Shown here: positions 25,895 through 34,803 of the stretch, in pieces
How positions within the stretch are numbered: position 1 is the stretch's first letter
Layout of the letters: the number at the start of each line of letters is the position of its first letter
Assembly (NCBI GenBank): GCA_030603695.1
Contig: JAUVXF010000021.1
Coordinates: 1-48,119 of the forward strand
From: Natronohydrobacter sp.
GTDB lineage: Bacteria > Pseudomonadota > Alphaproteobacteria > Rhodobacterales > Rhodobacteraceae
Reading direction: 5' to 3'
DNA: 48,119 nt
The notes under the pieces: model-generated
Database searches by the model: none
Seen by the model: the letters and a program-made list of their open reading frames with translations, nothing else
What the model was told of the DNA's origin: nothing
Made by a program: the position numbers and the translations under genes

Positions 25895-27222
25895 GGCAGC
25901 GGCAGTTGCAGCACGGCGCGCAACCCGCCCAATAGGGGGCTGTCCTCCAGCAGCAGCGCGCCGCCATGGGCGCGCGCGGCCTCTGCGGCAATCGCCAGAC
26001 CAAGGCCAAGCCCGCCACTGTCGGAATTGCGCGCCTCATCCAGCCGGGCGAAGGGTTCGCAGGCGCGCGCGCGGTCTGGCTCTGGAATGCCGGGGCCGTT
26101 ATCTTCCACGCTTATCTCAAGCCACGGCCTGCTTACCTCACATGTCACGCGCACGCGCGTTCCGTGGCGCAGGGCATTGCTGATCAGGTTGTCCAGCGCG
26201 CGGCTTATCGTGCCCGCATTCAGCGAAAGTGTGGGCGGCACTTGGTCGGAAATCTGCAAGCCGATCTCATGGCCCGCCATGCGGTAACGCTCGAGCAGAT
26301 CAGCCACCAGCGCGCGCGGATCGGTGGGGGCGCGCTCTTCGGCCATTTGCCCGCGGGTATAATCCAGAAACCCTTCCAGCCGCTTTTCCAGATCGGTGAT
26401 TTCCGTTTCCAGCGCGGCGCGATCTTCATCATCTGTCATCATCGACAGGATCAGGCGCATCCGCGTCAGCGGTGTGCGCATGTCATGGCTGACCCCGGAA
26501 AGCATGATTTTCTGCTGCACCCGCGCGCGTTCTATCCGGTTGCGCATATCCATGAAGGCATGGGCAGCGGCGCGGATTTCGCGCGCGCCAGAGGGGCGCA
26601 GGGCCACGCGCTCGCCCCGCCCGTAAGCTTCGGCGGCCGCACCCAGACGCCGGATAGGCCGGATTTGCAGGCGCAAAAACTGAAACGCAATCAACGTCAT
26701 CAGCACCGATGCCAGAAACACAATAACCAGCAACTGATGCGGGTTAGAGGTTGTCACCAACCCGCGCGGCACGCCCAGTTCAATCACACCGTGCCTGCTG
26801 TCCAGCCAGAGCCGCACCTCGCCCGATGGGCTGCGCAGATCAGCAGCCCGAAACCCCGCCAGATTGGCCGACAGAACGCGCACAATCTCGCGCCCTGCCA
26901 GATCCAGCCGGGAAATGGGCTGTGCCGGGGGCGGGGGGGTGCCAACCGGAAAAACCTGCACAGAGATTTGCAATATTTGCGTCAAATCCGCCAAATCGGC
27001 CAGCACAGATTGAGGATCGGCGGCGTTTTCCAGTCTTTGGGTCAGAAAGGTAAGATCACGCAAGACATTTGTGGTCATCTGTGCCGTTACGCGCTCATAA
27101 TGGCGCTGGATGAATACCACAGAGACCACGATCTGAATCACGATAATCGGGATGATCAGAATAAGCACCGCCCGCCCGTAAAAACTGGCTGGAGAAAAGC
27201 GATGAAGAAAGCCGCGTGCCAT
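25882..27222 (-). CDS. membrane sensor histidine kinase (EnvZ-like architecture)
   Basis: A 446-aa two-component sensor. Membrane segments lie at about residues 17-38 and 164-184 and enclose a periplasmic sensor region of about 125 residues. A HAMP segment follows, then a HisKA domain with phospho-accepting His246 in SGVSHDMRTPLTR. The ATPase domain has an N box (NLISNALRHG), DNGPGIPE and GGLGLGLAI. No response regulator is adjacent: pyc lies upstream and a convergent carboxypeptidase downstream. The partner must be elsewhere and the signal is unknown. Confidence 0.92.
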   Translation of the reverse strand: MARGFLHRFSPASFYGRAVLILIIPIIVIQIVVSVVFIQRHYERVTAQMTTNVLRDLTFLTQRLENAADPQSVLADLADLTQILQISVQVFPVGTPPPPAQPISRLDLAGREIVRVLSANLAGFRAADLRSPSGEVRLWLDSRHGVIELGVPRGLVTTSNPHQLLVIVFLASVLMTLIAFQFLRLQIRPIRRLGAAAEAYGRGERVALRPSGAREIRAAAHAFMDMRNRIERARVQQKIMLSGVSHDMRTPLTRMRLILSMMTDDEDRAALETEITDLEKRLEGFLDYTRGQMAEERAPTDPRALVADLLERYRMAGHEIGLQISDQVPPTLSLNAGTISRALDNLISNALRHGTRVRVTCEVSRPWLEISVEDNGPGIPEPDRARACEPFARLDEARNSDSGGLGLGLAIAAEAARAHGGALLLEDSPLLGGLRAVLQLPLPQSL

Positions 27223-27284
27223 AGGCGCAGCATATCCCCCCCATCGGCGCGCAACAAGATGCGCGCGGCCCGACAGGCGGAATA

Positions 27285-27312
27285 AATGCGCGCCCCAAAA
27301 CAGGCGCGCATT
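27285..27312 (-). terminator. Rho-independent terminator of pyc
   Basis: A 10-bp stem AATGCGCGCC / GGCGCGCATT with an 8-nt loop, 5 nt after the pyc stop. On the minus strand it is followed by TATTCC, making a T-rich tail together with the stem end. Confidence 0.75.
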
Positions 27313-27317
27313 ACGTT

Positions 27318-30300
27318 TCAGTCTTCCAGTTCGATCAGCAGGTCTTTGGCTTCAATCTGCGTGCCGGGCTGGACATGCACCGCCTTTACCTTTGCCGCGC
27401 GGTCGGCATGCAGGCCGGTTTCCATTTTCATGGCCTCTATCGTGAGCAGCAGATCACCGGGTTTCACCTGCGCGCCCACCGTCACGGCAACAGAGGCGAC
27501 AGAGCCGGGCATCGGCGCGCCGATATGGTTGGGATTGGCAATATCGGCTTTCGCGCGCTGGGCTGTCTTGGCCTTGATTTCACGGTTGGGCACGCGGATG
27601 GTGCGCGGCTGGCCGTTCAACTCAAAAAACACCTTCACATCACCATCATCAGTGGTCTCACCCACAGTGATCATGCGGATTTCCAGCGTTTTGCCGGGGT
27701 CAATCTCGGCGCTGATTTCCTCGCCCGGTTCCATCCCGTAAAAGAATGTGCGGGTGGGCAGGGTGCGCACTGGCCCGTAAATCCGGTGGCGGCCCATGTA
27801 ATCGAGAAAGACCTTCGGATACATCAGATATCCGTTCAGATCCTCGTCATCCACCTTGTAGCCTTCCAGATCTTCCATCAGCTTTGTGCGGGCTGCGTCC
27901 AGATCAACGGGGGGCAGATGTGCGCCGGGGCGATCTGTCTGGGGGGTGTCGCCCTTCAGCACCTTGCGCAAAATCCCCTCTGGCCAGCCGCCGGGGGGCT
28001 GGCCCAGATTGCCGCGCAGCATGTCGATCACACTATCGGGGAAGCTGACATCTTTGTCGGGGTTTTCGACATCGGCGCGGCTTAGGCCCTGAGAGACCAT
28101 CATCAGCGCCATATCACCCACCACCTTGGAGGATGGCGTCACCTTCACGATATCGCCAAACATCATGTTCACATCGGCATAGGTGCGCGCAATTTCCGGC
28201 CAGCGCTCTTCCAGCCCCATCGAACGCGCCTGCGCCTTCAGGTTGGTGAACTGCCCGCCGGGCATTTCGTGCAAGTACACTTCGGAAGACGGCGCTTGCT
28301 GGGCCGATTCAAAGGCCGCGTAATGGCTGCGCACCTCTTCCCAGTAGTCCGAGATTTTGCGGATCGCGGCCATGTCCAGCCCGGTATCGCGGTCGGTATA
28401 GCGCAGCGCTTCCACGATAGAGCCAAGCGTGGGCTGCGAGGTATTGCCCGACAGCGCATCCATCGCGGCATCGGCAGCATCCACCCCGGCCTCTGCGGCG
28501 GCAAGGATCGTGGCGCCTGCAATCCCGCCTGTGTCATGGGTGTGGAAATGGATGGGCAGCCCCACTTCTTCTTTCAGCGCCTTGACCAGCAAGCGCGCAG
28601 AGGCTGGCTTCAAAAGCCCCGCCATATCCTTCAGCCCCAGCACATGCGCGCCCGCGGCTTTCAGATCCTGCCCCATGCGGACATAATATTTCAGATCATA
28701 TTTCGCGCGGTCTGGGTTCAGGATATCGCCCGTATAACAGATTGTGCCTTCGCAAACCTTGTTGGCCTCCAGCACGGCATCCATGGCCACGCGCATATTT
28801 TCAACCCAGTTCAGGCTGTCAAAGACGCGGAACACATCCACCCCGGTTTCAGCGGCCTGACGCACAAAGAATTGCACCACATTATCGGGGTAATTCGTAT
28901 AGCCCACCCCGTTCGAGGCGCGCAAAAGCATCTGTGTCATCAGATTTGGCATGCGCGCGCGCAAATCGCGCAGGCGCTGCCATGGGCATTCCTGCAAGAA
29001 GCGATAGGCCACATCAAATGTGGCTCCGCCCCAGCATTCTACCGAGAAAAGCTGTGGCAGCATATGGGCATAGGCTGGCGCAACCCGGATCATATCGATA
29101 GAGCGCATGCGCGTGGCCAGAAGCGATTGATGCGCGTCGCGCATGGTGGTGTCTGTCAGCAACAGCCGCTTTTGCGCCGCCATCCAATCGGCCACGGCCT
29201 GTGGCCCCTGTTCATCCAGTATCTGCTTGGCCCCGCGCGGTGGCTCGCCTGTCACCTTGGGCGCAACAGGTGTTTTTATCCCGGCAGGCGGCAGGGCACG
29301 GCCTGCGGTTTCGGGATGCCCGTTAACGGTGATATCCGCGATATAGGTCAGGATTTTCGTTGCCCTGTCGCGGCGCTTGCGGAAATTGAACAGCTCTTCG
29401 GTGGTGTCGATGAATTTGGTGGTATAGCTCATATCCAAGAATGTTGGATGTTTGAGCAGGTTTTCCACAAAAGCGATATTCGTGCTCACCCCCCGAATAC
29501 GGAATTCGCGCAAGGCGCGATCCATCCGGGCAATGGCTTCTGTGGGGGTGGGCGCCCATGCTGTGACCTTCACCAGAAGCGAATCGTAATAGCGGGTGAT
29601 CACACCGCCAGCATAGGCCGTGCCGCCATCCAGACGAATACCCATGCCAGTGGCGCTGCGATAGGCTGTCAGGCGGCCATAATCGGGGATGAAATTGTTC
29701 AGCGGGTCTTCGGTTGTCACGCGGCATTGCAGCGCATGGCCCGACAGCGTGACATCGCCTTGCGAGGGCGTTCCCGTGGCCTCTGATAATGTGGCCCCTT
29801 CGGCAATCCGTATCTGGGCTTTCACAATATCAATGCCCGTCACTTCTTCGGTGACAGTATGTTCCACCTGAACGCGCGGATTCACTTCGATGAAATAGAA
29901 TTTGTCATCATCCATATCCATCAGAAATTCGACAGTTCCCGCATTCTGATAGCCCACAGCGCGGCCAATTTTCAGGGCCTCTTCGCAGATCGCGGCGCGC
30001 TGCTCGGCACTCAGATAGGGGGCTGGCGCGCGCTCCACCACTTTCTGGTTGCGCCGCTGCACGGTGCAATCCCGCTCGTAAAGGTGATAGAGATTGCCAT
30101 GGGTATCGCCCAGAAGCTGCACCTCCACATGGCGCGCGCGCAGGATCATCTTTTCCAGATAGCCTTCGCCATTGCCGAATGCGGCTTCGGCCTCGCGGCG
30201 GCCTTCACGGACTTTGGCCTCCAACTCTTCCGGGGCGTTGACCGCCCGCATCCCGCGCCCGCCGCCACCATGGCTGGCTTTCAGCATCAGCGGATAGCCA

Positions 30301-30761
30301 ACCTCTGCGGCCATGGCGCGAATGGCGTCCATATCCTCGCCCAATACCTCGGTTGCGGGGATAACCGGCACGCCTGCGGCAATCGCCACGCGCCGCGCGC
30401 TGGCCTTGTCACCCAGGGCGCGCATTGTCTCTGCCTTGGGGCCGATGAAGGTAATGCCATTGGCCACACAGGCATCAACCAGCGCGGGGTTTTCCGACAA
30501 AAGCCCATAGCCGGGATGGATCGCATCCGCGCCCGATTGCTTGGCCACGCGAATGATCTCATCTATCGAGAGATAGGCCGCGACAGGGCCAAGCCCCTCG
30601 CCAATGCGGTAGGCTTCATCGGCTTTGAAACGGTGCAGGCCAAGCTTGTCCTCTTCGGCGTAAACCGCAACGGTGCGTTTGCCCAATTCATTGGCCGCGC
30701 GCGCGATGCGGATTGCAATTTCGCCCCGATTGGCAATGAGGATTTTCTTGAACTCGGCCAT
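27318..30761 (-). CDS. pyc: pyruvate carboxylase
   Basis: A 1147-aa single-chain enzyme that carboxylates pyruvate to oxaloacetate with ATP and biotin. Domains run in the usual order. The biotin carboxylase domain (about 1-460) has GGGGRGM in the ATP-grasp loop and MKEVNPRVQVEHTVTEEVTG-like residues, read here as EVNPRVQVEHTVTEE. The carboxyltransferase TIM barrel (about 540-820) contains TTMRDAHQSLLATR. The biotin carrier domain at the C-terminus has AMKMET with biotinyl Lys1112. Full length, no disruption. The gene lies downstream of the lactate-dehydrogenase-type gene on the same strand, which could supply pyruvate. Confidence 0.97.
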   Translation of the reverse strand: MAEFKKILIANRGEIAIRIARAANELGKRTVAVYAEEDKLGLHRFKADEAYRIGEGLGPVAAYLSIDEIIRVAKQSGADAIHPGYGLLSENPALVDACVANGITFIGPKAETMRALGDKASARRVAIAAGVPVIPATEVLGEDMDAIRAMAAEVGYPLMLKASHGGGGRGMRAVNAPEELEAKVREGRREAEAAFGNGEGYLEKMILRARHVEVQLLGDTHGNLYHLYERDCTVQRRNQKVVERAPAPYLSAEQRAAICEEALKIGRAVGYQNAGTVEFLMDMDDDKFYFIEVNPRVQVEHTVTEEVTGIDIVKAQIRIAEGATLSEATGTPSQGDVTLSGHALQCRVTTEDPLNNFIPDYGRLTAYRSATGMGIRLDGGTAYAGGVITRYYDSLLVKVTAWAPTPTEAIARMDRALREFRIRGVSTNIAFVENLLKHPTFLDMSYTTKFIDTTEELFNFRKRRDRATKILTYIADITVNGHPETAGRALPPAGIKTPVAPKVTGEPPRGAKQILDEQGPQAVADWMAAQKRLLLTDTTMRDAHQSLLATRMRSIDMIRVAPAYAHMLPQLFSVECWGGATFDVAYRFLQECPWQRLRDLRARMPNLMTQMLLRASNGVGYTNYPDNVVQFFVRQAAETGVDVFRVFDSLNWVENMRVAMDAVLEANKVCEGTICYTGDILNPDRAKYDLKYYVRMGQDLKAAGAHVLGLKDMAGLLKPASARLLVKALKEEVGLPIHFHTHDTGGIAGATILAAAEAGVDAADAAMDALSGNTSQPTLGSIVEALRYTDRDTGLDMAAIRKISDYWEEVRSHYAAFESAQQAPSSEVYLHEMPGGQFTNLKAQARSMGLEERWPEIARTYADVNMMFGDIVKVTPSSKVVGDMALMMVSQGLSRADVENPDKDVSFPDSVIDMLRGNLGQPPGGWPEGILRKVLKGDTPQTDRPGAHLPPVDLDAARTKLMEDLEGYKVDDEDLNGYLMYPKVFLDYMGRHRIYGPVRTLPTRTFFYGMEPGEEISAEIDPGKTLEIRMITVGETTDDGDVKVFFELNGQPRTIRVPNREIKAKTAQRAKADIANPNHIGAPMPGSVASVAVTVGAQVKPGDLLLTIEAMKMETGLHADRAAKVKAVHVQPGTQIEAKDLLIELED

Positions 30762-30840
30762 ATATCGCCCCCCTTGGCTGTGACAATCGCCAGATTGTGA
30801 TGTGTTCTAGGGCAATTTCTGCGGTGCAGTAAAGCCCTTG

Positions 30841-32010
30841 TTAGGATTCGTCACAATTGCCGGCCATAGGCGCTGTCCATATCCGGCTGGCGGCCTCTTG
30901 GGGGGTGGCAATGCCCATCTGCATCATATTTGCCACCAGATCGGCGCGCAAAATTTCGGCCAGATGGGCGGCGCCCTCTGCGCCCAGCGCGCCCAACGCA
31001 TAATGCCAGCCGCGCCCCAGCATGCAGAAATCCGCCCCCAAAGCCATGGCGCGCAGCACATCCAGCCCCGATTCAATCCCGCCATCATAGATCAGCGGCA
31101 TATCCGGCCCCAAGGCTGCCCGGATTTCGCCCAGCCCGGCCAGCGCAGAGGGCGCGCCATCAAATTGCCGCCCGCCATGGTTTGATACCCAGATCGCATC
31201 TGCACCCGCATCGCGCAGACGCAGGGCATCGGCGCTGTTCATCACGCCCTTTATCACCAACGGCCCGTCCCACAACGCGCGCACGGCATGCAGATACTCC
31301 CAATCGGGGGCTGCGCGCAGCAAATAGCCGGGATGGGCGGTAGAGGGGGCATTGCCCGCCAGCCGCAAATATTCCTCCATCAGGCGCAAGCGTGGCTGGC
31401 CGTGGCGCAGCGTGCCCAGCGCCCAAGCCGGGCGCTGCGCGATTTGCCACAGCATAGAGGGCGTCAGGCGCGGCGGAATCGAAAGCTGCGCGCGCAACTG
31501 CCGCTCGCGCCGCGAGGGGCCGGGCAAATCCACCGTCAGCACCAGAACACGAAACCCCGCCTTGCGCGCGCGGGCCAGAATATCGGCGCGGATATCGGGG
31601 TCTTTGGGCGGGTATAGCTGGAACCAGCCCATATCGCCCGCGATTGGCCCGATCTCTTCGGGCAGGCGGGTGGCGACTGTGCTTAAACAATAGGGCAGGC
31701 GCTTTTCTTGCGCCATGCCCGCCAGCGCGGCCTCTGCCCCCGGCCAGATCAGGCCGGACATGCCCACAGGCGCAACCCCCACCGGCAAGGCATAGTCCTG
31801 CCCCAGAAAGCGCGTGGCCAGATCCGGCAGGATTGGCCCGCGCAAGATGGCGGGGCGGAACAGCACCTGTTCCAGCGCGCGGCGGTTGCGGGGTTTGACA
31901 GATTCGCTGCCTGTGGCGCTGTCCAGATATTCCCAGACAAACCACGGCACACGCCGCTTGCAGGCAGTTTTCAGGTCTGACAAGGCGGGGTAGTGCAGAT
32001 CAAGGCTCAT
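30841..32010 (-). CDS. FMN-dependent alpha-hydroxyacid dehydrogenase (L-lactate dehydrogenase-like)
   Basis: A 389-aa member of the LldD/glycolate oxidase/mandelate dehydrogenase family. It shows RVPWFVWEYLDSATGSE at the N-terminus, FQLYPPKD for the substrate pocket, and the active-site SNHGGRQ with catalytic His278. An FMN-phosphate segment (YDGGIESGLDVLRAMALGAD) follows. L-lactate oxidation to pyruvate is the most likely reaction, but other 2-hydroxyacids are possible. It precedes pyc by 79 nt, suggesting a lactate to pyruvate to oxaloacetate route, and diverges from uvrD. Confidence 0.85.
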   Translation of the reverse strand: MSLDLHYPALSDLKTACKRRVPWFVWEYLDSATGSESVKPRNRRALEQVLFRPAILRGPILPDLATRFLGQDYALPVGVAPVGMSGLIWPGAEAALAGMAQEKRLPYCLSTVATRLPEEIGPIAGDMGWFQLYPPKDPDIRADILARARKAGFRVLVLTVDLPGPSRRERQLRAQLSIPPRLTPSMLWQIAQRPAWALGTLRHGQPRLRLMEEYLRLAGNAPSTAHPGYLLRAAPDWEYLHAVRALWDGPLVIKGVMNSADALRLRDAGADAIWVSNHGGRQFDGAPSALAGLGEIRAALGPDMPLIYDGGIESGLDVLRAMALGADFCMLGRGWHYALGALGAEGAAHLAEILRADLVANMMQMGIATPQEAASRIWTAPMAGNCDES

Positions 32011-32064
32011 GCGCGCGACTATATCCTGCGCAGCTCAGATGCCAAGACTGTGTCAAATCTTGCG

Positions 32065-32079
32065 GAACTTTTCCAGAAC
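32065..32079. promoter_or_regulatory. LexA (SOS) box upstream of uvrD
   Basis: GAAC-TTTTCCA-GAAC on the plus strand reads GTTC-N7-GTTC on the minus strand. This is the direct-repeat LexA operator established for alphaproteobacteria including Rhodobacter and rhizobia. It lies 41 nt before the uvrD start codon, a normal repressor position, and uvrD-type helicases are usual SOS genes. It also lies 55 nt from the divergent flavoprotein gene. Confidence 0.7.
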
Positions 32080-32120
32080 ACCGCTTCCCCTGCGCCGATG
32101 AAGGCGCTAGAGTCTTGCCC

Positions 32121-34502
32121 ATGAGTGATTTCAACACCGATCTTCCGCTATCCGCCCGCGCCATGGCCGCGCGTCCTGCGCCCTATCTGGACGGGCTGAA
32201 CCCCGCGCAGCGACAGGCCGTAGAGGCGCTGGATGGCCCTGTCCTGATGCTGGCAGGCGCAGGCACAGGCAAGACCAAGGCGCTTACCGCGCGGATTGCG
32301 CATTTGCTGAACACGGGCCGCGCCTATCCGTCTGGCGTTCTGGCTGTCACCTTCACCAACAAGGCCGCGCGCGAGATGAAATTGCGCCTTAGTGGCTATC
32401 TGGGCGAGGTGGTGGAAGGCATGCCATGGCTGGGCACATTCCATTCCATCAGCGCCAAATTGCTGCGCCGCCATGCCGAATTGGTGGGGCTGAAATCCAA
32501 TTTCACGATTTTGGACAGTGACGACCAGTTGCGCTTGCTCAAGCAACTGATTGTCGCCGCCAATATGGATGAAAAGCGCTGGCCCGCGCGGCTGCTGGCC
32601 TCTGTCATCGATCAGTGGAAAAACCGCGCATGGCGTCCCGATCAGGTGCCCAGTGCAGAGGCCAGCGCCTTCAACAATCGCGGGACAGAACTTTATGCCG
32701 CGTATCAGGAACGGCTTAAAACCCTCAATGCCTGCGATTTCGGGGATTTGCTGCTGCATTGCGTGACCATCTTTCAGGCGCATCCTGATGTGCTGCACGC
32801 CTATCAGGCGCGGTTTCGGTATATTCTGGTGGATGAGTATCAAGATACGAATGTGGCACAGTATCTGTGGCTGCGGCTCTTGGCCGAAGGGCATAAGAAT
32901 ATCTGCTGCGTGGGGGATGATGACCAATCCATCTATGGCTGGCGCGGGGCAGAGGTGGGAAATATCCTGCGATTCGAGCGCGATTTCCCCGGCGCCGTAG
33001 TGGTGCGGCTGGAGCAGAATTACCGATCAACCCCGCATATTCTGGCCGCGGCCTCTGGCGTGATTGCGGGCAATGCCGACCGTCTGGGCAAGACATTGTG
33101 GACAGAGGCGCGCGAGGGCGAGAAAATCCGCCTGATTGGCCATTGGGATGGCGAGGAAGAGGCCCGCTGGATTGGCGAGCAGATCGAAGACCTAAGCCGC
33201 GGCACGCGCGGCCTGATCCCGTTCAGCCTGAACCAGATGGCGATTCTGGTGCGTGCCAGCCATCAGATGCGCGCCTTCGAGGATCGTTTTCTGACTATCG
33301 GCTTGCCTTACCGCGTGATTGGTGGCCCGCGCTTTTATGAACGGATGGAAATTCGTGATGCGCTGGCCTATTTCCGGCTGGCTGTCAGCCCTGCCGACGA
33401 TCTGGCCTTCGAGCGGATTGTGAACACCCCCAAGCGCGGTTTGGGCGAAAAGGCGCAACAGACCATCCAGAACATTGCACGCGCAAAGGATGTGTCACTG
33501 GTGCAGGGCGCGGCACTTGCGATCGAGGCGGGCGCGATCAAGGGCAAAGGCGCGGCCGCGCTGCGCGAGCTGATCGAGGGGATTGCCCGCTGGCACCAGC
33601 GCGCGCGCAGCGCCGGGCTGTCAGTGACGGGCGATGATGATCTGATAGAGGTGATCGGCCAAGAGGCGGGCGCGAGCGACCATATCGAACTGGCCGAGCA
33701 GATTTTGGAAGAATCGGGCTATACCGAGATGTGGCTTGCCGACAAGACACCAGAGGCGCCGGGGCGGCTGGAAAACCTGAAGGAATTGATCAAGGCGCTG
33801 GAAAACTTCGAGAATCTGCAAGGGTTTTTGGAACATATCGCGCTGATCATGGAGAATGACAGCGATACGGGCGAGGCCAAGGTTTCCATCATGACGCTGC
33901 ACGGGGCCAAGGGCTTGGAATTTCCGGTGGTGTTCCTGCCGGGTTGGGAAGAGGGGTTGTTTCCATCCCAGCGCTCCATGGACGAATCGGGGGTGAAAGG
34001 GCTGGAGGAAGAGCGCCGCCTTGCCTATGTGGGCATCACCCGCGCCGAACAGCTCTGCACCATCAGCTTTGCCGCCAATCGGCGCGTTTATGGGCAATGG
34101 CAATCGCAAATGCCCTCGCGCTTTGTCGATGAATTGCCAAGCGCCCATGTAGAGGTTCTGACCCCGCCGGGGCTGTATGGTGGCGGTGTGGCCGTGGCAA
34201 GCAGCATTGAAAGCCGGGCAGAGCGTGCGGATGTCTATAATTCGCCGGGATGGCGGCGCTTGCAAGCGGCCTCTGCCCGCCCGCTTGTCCAACCGCGAGA
34301 GGCGCGAAATACGGTGATAGACGCAAACGCCCTTCCCGCATTCGAGCTGGGGGACAGGGTGTTTCACCAAAAATTCGGCTATGGCCGCGTGGCTGCGGTG
34401 GAAGGGGACAAGCTGTTTGTGGAGTTTGAAAAATCCGGCTCCAAGCATCTGGTTGCCAAATTTGTGGTTCCCGCAGATCAGGCGGATGACGTGCCGTTCT
34501 AG
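32121..34502 (+). CDS. uvrD: UvrD/PcrA-type ATP-dependent DNA helicase
   Basis: A 793-aa superfamily 1A 3'-5' helicase for nucleotide excision and mismatch repair. The Q motif LNPAQRQAV is followed by Walker A GAGTGKT with Lys51, motif Ia TFTNKAAREM, Walker B VDEYQDTN, motif III VGDDDQSIYGWRGA, motif IV LEQNYRS, motif V TLHGAKGLEF and motif VI VGITRAE. The C-terminal 50 residues (FELGDRVFHQKFGYGRVAAVEGDKL) form the PcrA/UvrD barrel that contacts RNA polymerase. The ATG at 32121 is preferred to the TTG at 32115. A LexA box lies upstream. Confidence 0.95.
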   Translation: MSDFNTDLPLSARAMAARPAPYLDGLNPAQRQAVEALDGPVLMLAGAGTGKTKALTARIAHLLNTGRAYPSGVLAVTFTNKAAREMKLRLSGYLGEVVEGMPWLGTFHSISAKLLRRHAELVGLKSNFTILDSDDQLRLLKQLIVAANMDEKRWPARLLASVIDQWKNRAWRPDQVPSAEASAFNNRGTELYAAYQERLKTLNACDFGDLLLHCVTIFQAHPDVLHAYQARFRYILVDEYQDTNVAQYLWLRLLAEGHKNICCVGDDDQSIYGWRGAEVGNILRFERDFPGAVVVRLEQNYRSTPHILAAASGVIAGNADRLGKTLWTEAREGEKIRLIGHWDGEEEARWIGEQIEDLSRGTRGLIPFSLNQMAILVRASHQMRAFEDRFLTIGLPYRVIGGPRFYERMEIRDALAYFRLAVSPADDLAFERIVNTPKRGLGEKAQQTIQNIARAKDVSLVQGAALAIEAGAIKGKGAAALRELIEGIARWHQRARSAGLSVTGDDDLIEVIGQEAGASDHIELAEQILEESGYTEMWLADKTPEAPGRLENLKELIKALENFENLQGFLEHIALIMENDSDTGEAKVSIMTLHGAKGLEFPVVFLPGWEEGLFPSQRSMDESGVKGLEEERRLAYVGITRAEQLCTISFAANRRVYGQWQSQMPSRFVDELPSAHVEVLTPPGLYGGGVAVASSIESRAERADVYNSPGWRRLQAASARPLVQPREARNTVIDANALPAFELGDRVFHQKFGYGRVAAVEGDKLFVEFEKSGSKHLVAKFVVPADQADDVPF

Positions 34503-34528
34503 TATCCGGCTTGATCAAGCCGGATACT
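34501..34528. terminator. 28-nt perfect palindrome at the uvrD stop codon
   Basis: AGTATCCGGCTTGA and its exact complement TCAAGCCGGATACT meet without a spacer and include the last two bases of the uvrD stop. As RNA it forms a stable hairpin at the very end of the message, so it probably protects or terminates it. A protein-binding site is the alternative. Confidence 0.5.
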
Positions 34529-34554
34529 CTGAGCACAGGGTTTTGCACCAACAC

Positions 34555-34585
34555 AAAAGGCCATGGCAGTTTGCCTGGCCTTTTT
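34555..34585. terminator. bidirectional Rho-independent terminator (sRNA array and uvrD)
   Basis: Arms AAAAGGCC-GGCA and TGCC-GGCCTTTT with a small internal loop and a GTT apex. On the plus strand it is followed by five T and fits uvrD. On the minus strand it ends in CCTTTTGTG and closes the DUF1127-sRNA transcript, 35 nt after the last motif hairpin. Confidence 0.75.
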
Positions 34586-34618
34586 AGTCTGCCGCATGAT
34601 CGCCCTGAAAGTGAAAAA

Positions 34619-34695
34619 GGCGGTAGTCCCAGGGAGGAGGAGGGGACTACCGCCAAATTTGCAAGACCCCAGGGAGGAGGAGGGGGCCTTTGCAA
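34619..34695 (-). ncRNA. Cuckoo/CcsR-type sRNA, unit 3 of the array
   Basis: Two adjacent stem-loops. The first on the minus strand, at 34695-34659, has an 8-bp stem AAGGCCCC / GGGGTCTT including one G-U pair, extended more weakly by TTGCAA repeats. The second, at 34654-34619, has a perfect 12-bp stem GGCGGTAGTCCC / GGGACTACCGCC. Both expose the 12-nt loop CTCCTCCTCCCT. The loop resembles the anti-Shine-Dalgarno end of 16S rRNA. By analogy with CcsR RNAs of Rhodobacter sphaeroides it should act on mRNAs by base pairing and be processed from the DUF1127 transcript. Confidence 0.8.
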
Positions 34696-34700
34696 GACCT

Positions 34701-34714
34701 CGGCCCGAAGGCCG
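34701..34714 (-). other. UUCG-tetraloop spacer hairpin between sRNA units 2 and 3
   Basis: On the minus strand CGGCC-TTCG-GGCCG forms a 5-bp stem capped by a C(UUCG)G tetraloop, an exceptionally stable fold. It lacks the CCTCCTCCC motif. It probably marks the 3' boundary of unit 2 or blocks exonucleases during processing. Confidence 0.55.
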
Positions 34715-34722
34715 GTATTCAC

Positions 34723-34798
34723 GGAACGAATGCGCCAGGGAGGAGGACGGCCCATTCGTTCCAACATGCGCCCCAAGGGAGGAGGAGTGGGGCAGCAT
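34723..34798 (-). ncRNA. Cuckoo/CcsR-type sRNA, unit 2 of the array
   Basis: Two stem-loops with unrelated stems and the same loop. The first, at 34798-34766, has a stem ATGC-GCCCCA / TGGGGC-GCAT with one bulged base and loop CTCCTCCTCCCT. The second, at 34762-34723, has GGAACGAATG / CATTCGTTCC plus GCC / GGC, with one mismatch, and loop GTCCTCCTCCCT. Stem sequences differ from units 1 and 3 while the loop is conserved, so selection appears to act on the loop and on pairing as such. Confidence 0.8.
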
Positions 34799-34803
34799 CT
34801 TAA

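Noticed and set aside
28269-29786. 505-codon plus-strand open frame
   Set aside because: Shadow of pyruvate carboxylase on the opposite strand, with no recognisable motif.
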